Positions 55,250 to 63,357 of a stretch of 64,000 nucleotides of DNA are shown here, one piece after another (within the stretch, counting starts at the first letter, position 1; the number at the start of each line of letters is the position of its first letter). The position numbers were made by a program, and so were the translations under genes. This DNA is from Saccharopolyspora erythraea NRRL 2338 (lineage in GTDB: Bacteria > Actinomycetota > Actinomycetes > Mycobacteriales > Pseudonocardiaceae), in assembly GCF_000062885.1 (NCBI RefSeq), contig NC_009142.1, positions 8,148,806-8,212,805 on the forward strand. The letters are read 5' to 3'. The notes under the pieces were generated by a model, which ran no database searches, was not told the DNA's origin, and saw only the letters and a program-made list of their open reading frames with translations.

Positions 55250-56587
55250 ATGTCCGATCACGGAAGCCAGCCGAACGACAGCACGCCCGACAAGCAGGGC
55301 GCGGCACGCAGCCTCGATGCGCACGTGGAGCGTTACGCCCAGCGCACCGCGGGCATGACGGCCTCCGAGATCCGAGCTCTCTTCGCCGTGGCCAGCCGCC
55401 CCGAGGTGGTCTCCCTGGCAGGCGGCATGCCCAACCTCGCCGCGCTCCCGCTGGACTCGATCGCCGGCGAGGTCGCCGGCCTGATCTCCGCCGACGGCCA
55501 GTCCGCCCTGCAGTACGGCTCCGCCCACGGCGTGCCGGAGCTGCGCGAGCAGATCTGCGACATCATGGCGATGGAGGGCATCAACGCCCACCCCGACGAC
55601 GTCATGGTGACCGTCGGGTCCCAGATGGCGCTGGACATGGTCACCCGCATCTTCTGCGACCCCGGCGACGTCGTCCTGGCCGAGGGCCCCTCCTACGTCG
55701 GCGCGCTCGGTTCCTTCGCCGCCTACCAGGCCGACGTCGTGCACGTGGCGATGGACGACGAGGGCCTGCAGCCAGAGGCGCTGCGGCAGGCGATCAGCGA
55801 CGTGTCCGCCCAGGGCAAGCGGGTCAAGTTCCTCTACACGATCCCGAACTTCCACAACCCCGGCGGTGTCACGCTCGCCGTGGACCGCCGCGCCGAGGTG
55901 CTGGAGATCTGCGCCCAGCACGGCATCCTGGTCCTGGAGGACAACCCGTACGGGCTGCTGGGCTTCGACGGGCAGACCTACCCGGCGCTGCGCAGCCTCG
56001 ACCCCGACAACGTGGTCTACCTGGGCTCGTTCTCCAAGACCTTCGCCTCCGGCCTGCGGGTCGGCTGGGTGCTGGCGCCGCACGCCGTGCGCGAGAAGCT
56101 GGTGCTCGCCGCCGAGTCGGCGACCCTGTGCCCGCCCACGCTGAACCAGATGATCGTCTCCCGGTACCTCACCTCGCACGACTGGCAGGGCCAGATCAAG
56201 GTCTTCCGCGAGCAGTACCGCGAGCGCCGCGACGCGATGCTGGGCGCGCTCGAGCAGCACATGCCCGAAGGCTGCTCCTGGACCCGCCCGGACGGCGGCT
56301 TCTACGTGTGGCTGACCGCCCCGGACGGGGTGGACACCAAGGCGATGCTGCCGAGGGCGGTGACCCAGCGGGTCGCCTACGCCTCGGGCACCGGCTTCTA
56401 CGCCGACCGGCTCGGCAGCAGGCAGATGCGGCTGTCGTTCTGCTACCCGACGCCGGAGCGGATCCGCGAGGGCGTGCGCAGGCTGGCCAACACGCTCACC
56501 GACGAGATGGAGCTGGTACGCACCTTCGGTTCGGTGTCGCAGCGCACCGTCCAAGGACCGCAGGCTCCCTCGCCCGACACCGCGTAA
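55250..56587 (+). CDS. PLP-dependent aminotransferase, fold type I (2-aminoadipate aminotransferase-like)
   Basis: 445 residues. PLP motifs: LYTIPNFHNPGGVTLAVDRR (Asn-Pro), ILVLEDNPYGLLGFDG (Asp) and the Schiff-base lysine in YLGSFSKTFASGLRVGWVLA; the C-terminal arginine region is RQMRLSFCYPTPERIREG. It resembles LysN/MocR-type aminotransferases without a DNA-binding domain. Substrate unknown. ATG 55250 follows GGAG; a disordered N-terminus of about 25 residues precedes the fold. Followed by the Ddl-like gene 98 nt downstream on the same strand. Confidence 0.9.
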   Translation: MSDHGSQPNDSTPDKQGAARSLDAHVERYAQRTAGMTASEIRALFAVASRPEVVSLAGGMPNLAALPLDSIAGEVAGLISADGQSALQYGSAHGVPELREQICDIMAMEGINAHPDDVMVTVGSQMALDMVTRIFCDPGDVVLAEGPSYVGALGSFAAYQADVVHVAMDDEGLQPEALRQAISDVSAQGKRVKFLYTIPNFHNPGGVTLAVDRRAEVLEICAQHGILVLEDNPYGLLGFDGQTYPALRSLDPDNVVYLGSFSKTFASGLRVGWVLAPHAVREKLVLAAESATLCPPTLNQMIVSRYLTSHDWQGQIKVFREQYRERRDAMLGALEQHMPEGCSWTRPDGGFYVWLTAPDGVDTKAMLPRAVTQRVAYASGTGFYADRLGSRQMRLSFCYPTPERIREGVRRLANTLTDEMELVRTFGSVSQRTVQGPQAPSPDTA

Positions 56588-56685
56588 TCTTCTCGCGGCC
56601 ACGAGTTCCAACCGTCCGGTCCACTGCGCGTGGCGCCTACAGCGCCCTGCGCGGTGGACCATCAGTTTTCAGGGGTGTTCGAAGA

Positions 56686-57633
56686 TTGTCCGATCGCTGG
56701 GTCGCCGTGCTGGCAGGCGGGCTCTCGCACGAGCGTGATGTGTCGCTGCGTTCCGGTCGGCGGTTGTCCGCCGCGCTCCGGTCCGTCGGGATGACGGTCG
56801 CGGAGTGGGACGCCGATTCGCGGCTGCTCTCCCGCATCGAACAGGAGCGCCCGGACGCCGTGGTCGTCGCGCTGCACGGCGGCGAGGGGGAGAACGGCGC
56901 GGTCCAGTCGGTGCTCGACATGTACGGCATCCCCTACGTCGGCACCGACCCGCGGGCCTGCCGCCGGGCGTGGGACAAGCCGACGGCCAAGGCCGAGCTT
57001 GCCCGTTCCGGCCTGACCACCCCGGACTGGGTCGTGCTGCCGCACGCGACCTTCCGGGAGCTCGGCGCCCAGTCGGTGCTGGACGCCCTGGTGGCCAAGC
57101 TCGGCCTGCCGCTGATGCTCAAGCCGGACCAGGGCGGGTCGGCGCTCGGCGCCCGCGTGGTGCGCGACGCCGCCGATCTCCCGTCGGCGATGGTCGGCGC
57201 GCTTTCCTACGGCGACACCGTCCTCGTCGAGAAGTACATCGAGGGCACCGAGGTGGCGATCGGCGTGCTGGACGGACCGGACGGACCCGAGGCGTTGCCC
57301 GCGGTGCAGATCGAGGCGACCAACGGCGTGTACGACTACACGGCCCGCTACACCGCCGGGCTGACGACGTACCGCACTCCCGCCGAGCTCAGCCCGGAGA
57401 CCGCGGCCGCGGCCGGCGATCTCGCGGTCGCCGCGCACCGGTTGCTCGGGCTTCGCGACGTCTCCCGGACCGACGCGATCATCGACCGGGACGGCACGGT
57501 CCACTTCCTCGAAGTGAACGTGTCGCCCGGACTGACCGAGACCTCGCTCCTGCCGATGGCGATCGAGGCGGCCGGTCGGTCGCTGGGGGACGTGTTCGCG
57601 ACGCTCGTGGAACGGGCGATCTCCCGAAGCTGA
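56686..57633 (+). CDS. D-alanine--D-alanine ligase-like ATP-grasp protein
   Basis: 315 residues from TTG 56686 (AGGGG upstream). The N-terminus WVAVLAGGLSHERDVSLRSG corresponds to the Ddl motif GGxSxEHEVS but with HERD. ATP-grasp segments are PLMLKPDQGGSALGARVVRD, VLVEKYIEGTEVAIGVLDGP and the metal site VHFLEVNVSPGLTETSLLPM (usual NEINTMPGFT). It is clearly in the Ddl family, but the substitutions and the par-locus position suggest a second, specialised ligase beside the housekeeping enzyme. Confidence 0.85.
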   Translation: MSDRWVAVLAGGLSHERDVSLRSGRRLSAALRSVGMTVAEWDADSRLLSRIEQERPDAVVVALHGGEGENGAVQSVLDMYGIPYVGTDPRACRRAWDKPTAKAELARSGLTTPDWVVLPHATFRELGAQSVLDALVAKLGLPLMLKPDQGGSALGARVVRDAADLPSAMVGALSYGDTVLVEKYIEGTEVAIGVLDGPDGPEALPAVQIEATNGVYDYTARYTAGLTTYRTPAELSPETAAAAGDLAVAAHRLLGLRDVSRTDAIIDRDGTVHFLEVNVSPGLTETSLLPMAIEAAGRSLGDVFATLVERAISRS

Positions 57634-57649
57634 TGTTTCACGTGAAACA
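57634..57649. other. parS: parS site 2 (perfect)
   Basis: TGTTTCACGTGAAACA, full 16-bp consensus, starting at the nucleotide after the Ddl-like gene stop and overlapping its terminator by 2 nt. Confidence 0.95.
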
Positions 57650-57674
57650 GGGCCCGCCTTCCCGGCGGGCCCTG
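57648..57674 (+). terminator. terminator of the Ddl-like gene
   Basis: CAGGGCCCGCC (57648-57658) pairs with GGCGGGCCCTG (57664-57674) around TTCCC, followed by TTCGTTTT. Confidence 0.88.
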
Positions 57675-57749
57675 TTCGTTTTGGCGGCTTCTTCGGTCGC
57701 CCGATTTGCCGCATTTCTCAGATCGTCACCGTGACGGAAAGCCCCAGTG

Positions 57750-58778
57750 TCATTGGTCGTCGATCTGTCGGGCCTTTTCGCCCAAGATCAACTCGGCGAG
57801 GCGCTCAAGATCGTCCACGGAGCCGAACTCGACGACGATCTTGCCCTTGCGGCGCCCGAGCTCGACCTTCACCTTGGTGTCCAGTCGATCCGACAGCCGC
57901 TCGGCCAGCCCCTGCAACCCGGGCGCCTGCATCTGCTTGCGGGGAGCGGGCTTCGCCTGCTTGGCCGGCCCCTCGCCCTTCTTCAGCGTCACCGCTTCCT
58001 CGGTGGCGCGCACCGACAGCCCCTCGGCGACGATCCGGCTGGCGAGCTCCTCCTGGCCGCCGGGCTCGTCCAGGCTCAGCAGCGCACGCGCGTGGCCGGC
58101 CGACAGGACCCCGGCGGCGACCCGGCGCTGCACCGGCATCGGCAGCCGCAGCAGCCGGATCGTGTTGGTGATGACCGGACGGCTGCGGCCGATCCGGTCC
58201 GCCAGCTCGTCGTGCGTCACGCCGAACTCGTCCAGCAGCTGCTGGTACGCCGACGCCTCCTCCAGCGGGTTCAGCTGCACCCGGTGGATGTTCTCCAGCA
58301 GCGCGTCGCGCAGCAGGTCGTCGTCCTGGGTCTGACGGACGATCGCCGGGATCGTCTCCAGCCCTGCGCGCTGGGCGGCACGCCACCGGCGCTCGCCCAT
58401 GATGAGCTCGAACTGGTCGGTCTCCAGCTCGCGGACAACGATCGGCTGCATGAGGCCGAACTCGCGGATGGAGTGCTCCAGCTCCGCCAGCGCCTCCTCG
58501 TCGAAGACGTGGCGCGGCTGCTTCGGGTTCGGCGTGATCGCCTTGATGCCGACCTCGCGGTAGACGGCGCCCGCCACGGTGCCGCCTGTTTCACGTGAAA
58601 CATGCGGCTCCTCCTCCGGAGCGGAGACGGGAGACGAGGGCGTGCTGAACCCGGACCCGCGCAGGCGGACGCTGGTCGAAGTCGACGTCGAGGTAGTGCT
58701 CGAGCCACCCTCGGCGGGCGGACCGCTCGGGATCAGCGCGGCGAGGCCCCGACCGAGACCACCCTTTCGCTCGGTCAT
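57750..58778 (-). CDS. parB: chromosome-partitioning protein ParB
   Basis: 342 residues. It starts [17 protein letters not shown], the segment that stimulates ParA ATPase, then a disordered linker containing a parS-encoded VSRET. The CTPase core has [20 protein letters not shown] and [13 protein letters not shown]; the HTH has [20 protein letters not shown]. The C-terminal dimer domain ends KARQIDDQ. It binds parS, spreads and loads SMC. Start overlaps the parA stop by ATGA. Confidence 0.96.
   Translation of the reverse strand: MTERKGGLGRGLAALIPSGPPAEGGSSTTSTSTSTSVRLRGSGFSTPSSPVSAPEEEPHVSRETGGTVAGAVYREVGIKAITPNPKQPRHVFDEEALAELEHSIREFGLMQPIVVRELETDQFELIMGERRWRAAQRAGLETIPAIVRQTQDDDLLRDALLENIHRVQLNPLEEASAYQQLLDEFGVTHDELADRIGRSRPVITNTIRLLRLPMPVQRRVAAGVLSAGHARALLSLDEPGGQEELASRIVAEGLSVRATEEAVTLKKGEGPAKQAKPAPRKQMQAPGLQGLAERLSDRLDTKVKVELGRRKGKIVVEFGSVDDLERLAELILGEKARQIDDQ
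58587..58602. other. parS: parS site 3 (perfect), inside parB
   Basis: TGTTTCACGTGAAACA within the parB coding region; on the coding strand it reads out as VSRET in the N-terminal linker. Confidence 0.94.
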
Positions 58779-59788
58779 GCCGTCTTCCTCTCAGCACCGC
58801 GCTCGGCGATCTCCCGGGCCGCGTCGAGGTAGCTCATCGAGCCTCGCGAACCCGGGTCGTAGGTCAGGACCGTCTGCCCGAAGCCAGGTGCCTCGGAGAT
58901 TTTCACACTCCGCGGGATCACCGTGCGCAGGGTCAGGTCGCCGAAGTGACCGCGCACCTCGCTGGTGACCTGGTCGGCCAGCTTGGTCCGGCCGTCGTAC
59001 ATCGTCAGCAGGATCGTCGACACCCACAGCGCCGGGTTCAGGTGCGACTGCACCAGCTCGATGTTGCGCAGCAGCTGCCCCAGACCCTCCAGCGCGTAGT
59101 ACTCGCACTGGATCGGGATCAGGACCTCGTGCGCCGCCACGAGCGCGTTCACCGTGAGAAGGCCGAGCGACGGCGGGCAGTCGATGAAGACGTAGTCGGG
59201 AGCGAGCTGCTCCAGCGCCTCGGAGTTCAGCGCCTCCTTCAGCCGGGCCTCGCGGGCGACCATCGTCACCAGCTCGATCTCCGAGCCGGCGAGGTCGATC
59301 GTCGCCGGGACGCACAGCAGGTTCTGCGACTGGGTGCTCGGCGCGGCGGCGTCGGCGATGCTGATCTCGCCGAGCAGCACCTCGTACACCGACGGCACGC
59401 CCGACCGGTGGTCCACGCCGAGCGCGGTGCTCGCGTTGCCCTGCGGGTCGAGGTCGATGACGAGGACTTTGAGCCCCTGCAACGCCAGACCGGCGGCGAG
59501 GTTCACCGTGCTTGTGGTCTTGCCGACGCCGCCCTTCTGGTTGGCAACCGTGAGGATGCGCCGGCGGTCGGGGCGGGGGAGCTGCATCGTCTCCGGGTGC
59601 AGGACCCGGGTCGCGCGCTCGGCCTCCTCCATGATCGGAGTCCAGCCGATGTCGGTGGATCCGTAATCGCTCATCGACTGCTCGTTCCCGCTCGCTCCCG
59701 TCGAGGGGAAGCGCATACCGCCCACGGCGCGTCCCCTTGTTTCACGTGAAACATGACCCGCTCCGTTCGACTCCGGATTCACCGTCAA
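58775..59788 (-). CDS. parA: chromosome-partitioning ATPase ParA
   Basis: 337 residues from TTG 59788, which overlaps the rsmG stop as TTGA. Deviant Walker [21 protein letters not shown], followed by [17 protein letters not shown] and [20 protein letters not shown]. The N-terminal extension includes VSRET encoded by parS site 4; M. tuberculosis ParA carries the same insertion, supporting the long start. ATG 59716 or 59674 would be shorter alternatives. It drives origin segregation with ParB. Confidence 0.93.
   Translation of the reverse strand: MTVNPESNGAGHVSRETRGRAVGGMRFPSTGASGNEQSMSDYGSTDIGWTPIMEEAERATRVLHPETMQLPRPDRRRILTVANQKGGVGKTTSTVNLAAGLALQGLKVLVIDLDPQGNASTALGVDHRSGVPSVYEVLLGEISIADAAAPSTQSQNLLCVPATIDLAGSEIELVTMVAREARLKEALNSEALEQLAPDYVFIDCPPSLGLLTVNALVAAHEVLIPIQCEYYALEGLGQLLRNIELVQSHLNPALWVSTILLTMYDGRTKLADQVTSEVRGHFGDLTLRTVIPRSVKISEAPGFGQTVLTYDPGSRGSMSYLDAAREIAERGAERKTA
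59738..59753. other. parS: parS site 4 (perfect), inside the 5' end of parA
   Basis: TGTTTCACGTGAAACA, 35 nt into parA if TTG 59788 is the start; if ATG 59716 is used the site is in the parA leader. Confidence 0.94.
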
Positions 59789-60492
59789 CGATCCTTCCTC
59801 GTCCGACGCCCACCGTCACGACGCCGACCGGACGTAGTTCTGGGCTGCGCCCGTTCCACCACTACGACGGTCGTCGGCACTTCGAGCACTCCGTCACCAC
59901 AAGAAACCACTTCGACGCGGCCCCCACCGGCCGCACGGATCGCCGTCGCATCCCGCTCGATCTCCTCGGCCGCGGACGAGCCCTTCAGCGCGAGCAACCG
60001 GCCTTCCGGACGCAGCAGCGGCAGGCACCACTTCGCCAGGCGTGCCATCGGCGCCACCGCGCGAGCGGTGACCACGTCCTGGTCCGCCAGCCGCTCCCGC
60101 ACCGGTCCCTCCTCGGCACGTCCACGCATCACCTCGGCGTTGAGACCGAGCTCCGTGATGACTTCCTGCAACCACGCCACCCGTCGGGCCATCGGCTCCA
60201 GCAGGGTCAGTTCGAGGTCCGGGCGAGCGATCGAGAGCGGAATGCCCGGCAATCCCGCCCCAGAGCCTACGTCCACCACCCGGCAATTCGGTGGTAGCAA
60301 CTCCGCAAGTACCGCAGAGTTCAGCAGATGTCTTTCCCAGAGCCGGTCCAGCTCCCGCGGACCGATCAGTCCTCGCCGGACACCGTGCTCCCGGAGCAGC
60401 TCGGCGAACCGCTCGGCCGTCGTCAGCTCATCGCCGAACACGGTCTTCGCGACGTCCGGAGTCCGAACCGGCTCACCTTCCGCAGCGGTCAC
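59785..60492 (-). CDS. rsmG: 16S rRNA (guanine-527-N7)-methyltransferase RsmG (GidB)
   Basis: 235 residues. RsmG signature RVVDVGSGAGLPGIPLSIAR with LLEPMARRVAWLQEVITELG, DVVTARAVAPMARLAKWCLP and the conserved LLALKGSSAAEE. It methylates G527 (E. coli numbering) of 16S rRNA, and its loss gives low-level streptomycin resistance. GTG start. The C-terminal basic tail [18 protein letters not shown] is longer than usual. Placed upstream of parAB as in most bacteria. Confidence 0.95.
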   Translation of the reverse strand: MTAAEGEPVRTPDVAKTVFGDELTTAERFAELLREHGVRRGLIGPRELDRLWERHLLNSAVLAELLPPNCRVVDVGSGAGLPGIPLSIARPDLELTLLEPMARRVAWLQEVITELGLNAEVMRGRAEEGPVRERLADQDVVTARAVAPMARLAKWCLPLLRPEGRLLALKGSSAAEEIERDATAIRAAGGGRVEVVSCGDGVLEVPTTVVVVERAQPRTTSGRRRDGGRRTRKDR

Positions 60493-60513
60493 AGTCTTCC
60501 ATCCCGGTGTCGA

Positions 60514-60529
60514 TGTTTCACGTGAAACG
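60514..60529. other. parS: parS site 5 (15/16 match)
   Basis: TGTTTCACGTGAAACG, one mismatch, 21 nt upstream of the rsmG start. Confidence 0.9.
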
Positions 60530-60635
60530 GCGCAACGTCACGAGGGCGTTGCGCGGCGAACTCCGCGCCGAGCGCGAGCGCACCTCTTAAGCCTGCCGGA
60601 TCGACCCGCGCGACCTGACACCAACCCGTCCGAGT

Positions 60636-60651
60636 TGTTTCACGTGAAACA
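60636..60651. other. parS: parS site 6 (perfect)
   Basis: TGTTTCACGTGAAACA in the jag-rsmG gap, the parS nearest the origin in this window. Confidence 0.95.
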
Positions 60652-60696
60652 CGCACCGGGCGGCGGTCGCCACGAGGACATGGTCCCCGACAAAGC

Positions 60697-60735
60697 AAAA
60701 CGCTCGGCCGGGGGGAGTCCCCGACCGAGCGTTGC
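60697..60735 (-). terminator. terminator after jag
   Basis: On the minus strand AACGCTCGGTCGGGG pairs with CCCCGGCCGAGCGTT (one mismatch) around a short loop, then TTTTGC. Located 20 nt after the jag stop. Confidence 0.82.
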
Positions 60736-60755
60736 GTCGTACCGCTCCGGCGGTG

Positions 60756-61304
60756 TCAGCTCTTGAACACGACGACCTTGCGGTTCGGCTCCTCGCCCTC
60801 GCTCTCGCTGTGGACGCCCTCGACCGCCGCGACCGCGTCGTGGATGATCTTGCGCTCGAACGGCGTCATCGGACGCAGCCTGGTCTCCTTGCCGGTCTCC
60901 AGCACGGACTCGGCGGTGGTCCGCCCGAGGGTCGTCAGCTCCTCGCGACGTCCCGCGCGCCACCCGGCGATGTCGAGCATCAACCGGCTGCGAACGCCGG
61001 TGTCCTGCTGCACCGCGAGCCGGGTCAGCTCCTGGAGGGCTTCCAGGACCTGGCCGCGGTTGCCGACCAGCTTCTCCAGGTCGTCACCGCCGTCGATGCT
61101 CACCACCGCACGGCCGGCCTCCACGTCGAGGTCGATGTCGCCGTCGTAGTCGAGCAGGTCCAGCAGCCGTTCGAGGTAGTCGCCCGCGACGTCGCCCTCC
61201 TGCACGAGGAGCGTCTCGGTGTTGCTGGGGGAGGACTCGGACTCGGAGGTGGCGGTCGGCTCCGACGCCTCGGCCTGGCTCGGCTCCTGCACGGTCTCAG
61301 ACAC
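60756..61304 (-). CDS. jag: RNA-binding protein Jag (KhpB, KH-II/R3H)
   Basis: 182 residues. An acidic Ser/Glu-rich N-terminus of about 35 residues, a KH-II domain (DDLEKLVGNRGQVLEALQEL) and an R3H domain (LRPMTPFERKIIHDAVAAVE, then SESEGEEPNRKVVVFKS). It binds RNA and is linked to YidC function and cell elongation. GTG 61304 follows GGAGAGGAG. Between yidC and rsmG as in all relatives (Rv3920c). Confidence 0.95.
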   Translation of the reverse strand: MSETVQEPSQAEASEPTATSESESSPSNTETLLVQEGDVAGDYLERLLDLLDYDGDIDLDVEAGRAVVSIDGGDDLEKLVGNRGQVLEALQELTRLAVQQDTGVRSRLMLDIAGWRAGRREELTTLGRTTAESVLETGKETRLRPMTPFERKIIHDAVAAVEGVHSESEGEEPNRKVVVFKS

Positions 61305-61337
61305 TGGGTGTCTCCTCTCCAGGGGTATGCGACGGCG

Positions 61338-62348
61338 TCACCGGGTCTCGCCCGGCTTGTCGGCGTCGCGGGAACGGTCTTCGATCACCCCGGGGATCTC
61401 ACCGGGTTCGTCGTGGGAGGCCGGCTCGTCGGCCTTGGCCGCGGGCTCCGCCTTCGTACCGGCCGTGGGCTCGGTGGCGCTCCGCGCGGCGGGCTCCGCC
61501 TTCGCCGCTCCGGTGCTGCCGCTCGCGGCGACCGCGGTCGAGTCGACCACGGCGGGCGTGCCGGCCTTCTCGGCCTCCTCGCGGTCGATCCGGCGGTAGA
61601 CCACGCGCTGCTGCCCGAGCGTCCAGAAGTTGTTGGCCAGCCAGTAGATCAGGATCGCCAGCGGCAGGAACGGTCCGCCGATGATGGCGAACATCGGGAA
61701 CAGCCACAGCGTCATCCGGTTCATCACCGCGGTCTGCGGGTTCTGCGCGGCCTCGGCCGTCTGCCGCTGCACGCCGTGGCGCGCGGTGAAGTGGGTCGCG
61801 ATCGCGGCCGCGATCATCAGCGGCACACCGACCAGCAGCATCGAGGTCCGGTCGGTCTGGAAGTGCGCGAGCATCTCGGGCGCCTGGCTGATGGTGTTCG
61901 ACAGCTTCGCGCCGAACAGGTCGGCCTCGACGAAGGAGGCGACGTCCTCGGCGCCGAACACGTAGTTGGAGGGAGCACCCGGCCGGAAGCCGTTGAGCAC
62001 GTGGAACAGGCCGATGAAGACCGGCACCTGCACCAGCATCGGCAGGCAGCCGCTGACCGGGTTGAACCCGTGCTCGGCCTGGAGCTTCTGCATCTCCTGG
62101 GCCATCTTCTGCCGGTCGTCGCCGTACTTCTCCTGCAGCGCCTTGATGTGCGGGGCGAACTCCTGCATCTTCTTCATCGACCGGACCTGGTGCACGAACG
62201 GCTTGAACAGCAGCGCCCGCAGCGTGAAGACCAGGAACACGACCGACAGCGCCCACGCGAAGCCGCTGGCGGGGTCCAGCACGAAACCGAACACCTCGTG
62301 CCAGAACCACAGGATGGCCGACACCGGGTAGTAGATGAAATCCAGCAC
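61338..62348 (-). CDS. yidC: membrane protein insertase YidC
   Basis: 336 residues. YidC/Oxa1 core helices with LVFTLRALLFKPFVHQVRSM-type coiled region, LQEKYGDDRQKMAQEMQKLQ, GCLPMLVQVPVFIGLFHVLN, and the final helix FGGPFLPLAILIYWLANNFW-type segment, then a charged cytoplasmic tail rich in Ala/Glu. It inserts small membrane proteins alone or with SecYEG. GTG 62348 follows GAGGAG. Four nt after the yidD stop, so co-transcribed with yidD and rnpA. Confidence 0.95.
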   Translation of the reverse strand: MLDFIYYPVSAILWFWHEVFGFVLDPASGFAWALSVVFLVFTLRALLFKPFVHQVRSMKKMQEFAPHIKALQEKYGDDRQKMAQEMQKLQAEHGFNPVSGCLPMLVQVPVFIGLFHVLNGFRPGAPSNYVFGAEDVASFVEADLFGAKLSNTISQAPEMLAHFQTDRTSMLLVGVPLMIAAAIATHFTARHGVQRQTAEAAQNPQTAVMNRMTLWLFPMFAIIGGPFLPLAILIYWLANNFWTLGQQRVVYRRIDREEAEKAGTPAVVDSTAVAASGSTGAAKAEPAARSATEPTAGTKAEPAAKADEPASHDEPGEIPGVIEDRSRDADKPGETR

Positions 62349-62352
62349 TGAG

Positions 62353-62712
62353 CTACTCCTCGGCAGGGGTCTGGGGTGCGCGGGCCCGACCTGACGTCCG
62401 GCGCGGCGGCACCGGGTCGAGCCCGCCCGGGTGCCACGGGCCGCAGCGAAGCAGCCTGCGCGCGGTGAGCCAGCCGCCCCGGAGGGCGCCGTGCACGGTC
62501 AGCGCCTCGACCGCGTACGCGCTGCAACTCGGGTAGAAGCGGCAGGACGGCGGCAGCAGGGGAGAGATCACCTTGCGGTAGACGTGCACCGGAACCAGCA
62601 GCACCCAGGCGAGCGGGCTCGCGCGCCGGCCTGGCGCTCGGAGCCTGTCGTCGCCGGCCACGGGGTCGTCCCGTGCCGGATCACCTGCTGGTCTCACGGC
62701 GTCTTCTGCCAT
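62353..62712 (-). CDS. yidD: membrane protein insertion efficiency factor YidD
   Basis: 119 residues from ATG 62712, overlapping the rnpA stop as TGATG (GTG 62715 adds one residue). Core [20 protein letters not shown] followed by [20 protein letters not shown] and [17 protein letters not shown] is diagnostic. An N-terminal extension of about 30 residues precedes the core. It supports membrane protein insertion with YidC. Confidence 0.94.
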   Translation of the reverse strand: MAEDAVRPAGDPARDDPVAGDDRLRAPGRRASPLAWVLLVPVHVYRKVISPLLPPSCRFYPSCSAYAVEALTVHGALRGGWLTARRLLRCGPWHPGGLDPVPPRRTSGRARAPQTPAEE

Positions 62713-63203
62713 CACCTGAAACCCGTCGGAGGGCGTGCGGCGCCTTCGGCCCGGGTGCCGGTCAGGCGCAGCTTGCGCAACGCCGCGTCGAGGTCCGCAC
62801 CGAGGTCGCGGCTCGGCGCACCGGCCGCCGGGGGCAAGGCGCGTACCACCACCAGTGTGCCAGCGGGCAGCGCCGGAATGCGGTCGCGCATCAGGTGGCG
62901 CAGCTGACGGGCCACCCGGTGCCGGACCACGGCCGAGCCCACTGCCTTGCTGACGACAAAACCCACCCGGGTCGACTCGCTCGAATCCCGGGTGGGTGCC
63001 GTGTGCACGTCCGCTTCCGGTGACTCCGCGCGGTGGGCCGGTCGCCCTGCGTGCCGGTCCGGGGTCGCGCCCAGTTCGGCGCGCGCCTCGGCGTCCGGCG
63101 GCAACGCGTGCACCACCAGGCGGGACCGCCCAGCTCGGCGACCGCGGCGGACCACCAGGCGGAACTCCTGGCTCCTGGTCAGCCGGGCAGCCGCAGGAAG
63201 CAC
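62712..63203 (-). CDS. rnpA: ribonuclease P protein component, with internal insertion
   Basis: 163 residues, about 40 longer than most. It starts with [20 protein letters not shown], then a charged insert (about residues 36-78: [20 protein letters not shown] onward) before the conserved [20 protein letters not shown] and RQLRHLMRD, the RNR region that contacts RNase P RNA. The insert is hydrophilic and probably a loop. GTG 63203, 10 nt after the rpmH stop. Its product matures tRNA 5' ends. Confidence 0.92.
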   Translation of the reverse strand: MLPAAARLTRSQEFRLVVRRGRRAGRSRLVVHALPPDAEARAELGATPDRHAGRPAHRAESPEADVHTAPTRDSSESTRVGFVVSKAVGSAVVRHRVARQLRHLMRDRIPALPAGTLVVVRALPPAAGAPSRDLGADLDAALRKLRLTGTRAEGAARPPTGFR

Positions 63204-63213
63204 AGGCCGGCTG

Positions 63214-63357
63214 TCAGGCGGTCAGGCTGGCGCGACCCCTGCGACGGCGCCCGGCCACGATGGCCCGGCCCGCCCGGGTGCGCATGCGCAGCCGGAAGCC
63301 GTGCTTCCTGGCACGACGGCGGTTGTTCGGCTGGAAGGTGCGCTTGCCCTTGCTCAC
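63214..63357 (-). CDS. rpmH: 50S ribosomal protein L34
   Basis: 47 residues beginning [20 protein letters not shown], then [20 protein letters not shown] and RASLTA at the end; GTG start at 63357 with GGGAG upstream. Diagnostic L34 sequence. First gene of the rpmH-rnpA-yidD-yidC-jag run leading away from oriC. Confidence 0.97.
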   Translation of the reverse strand: MSKGKRTFQPNNRRRARKHGFRLRMRTRAGRAIVAGRRRRGRASLTA

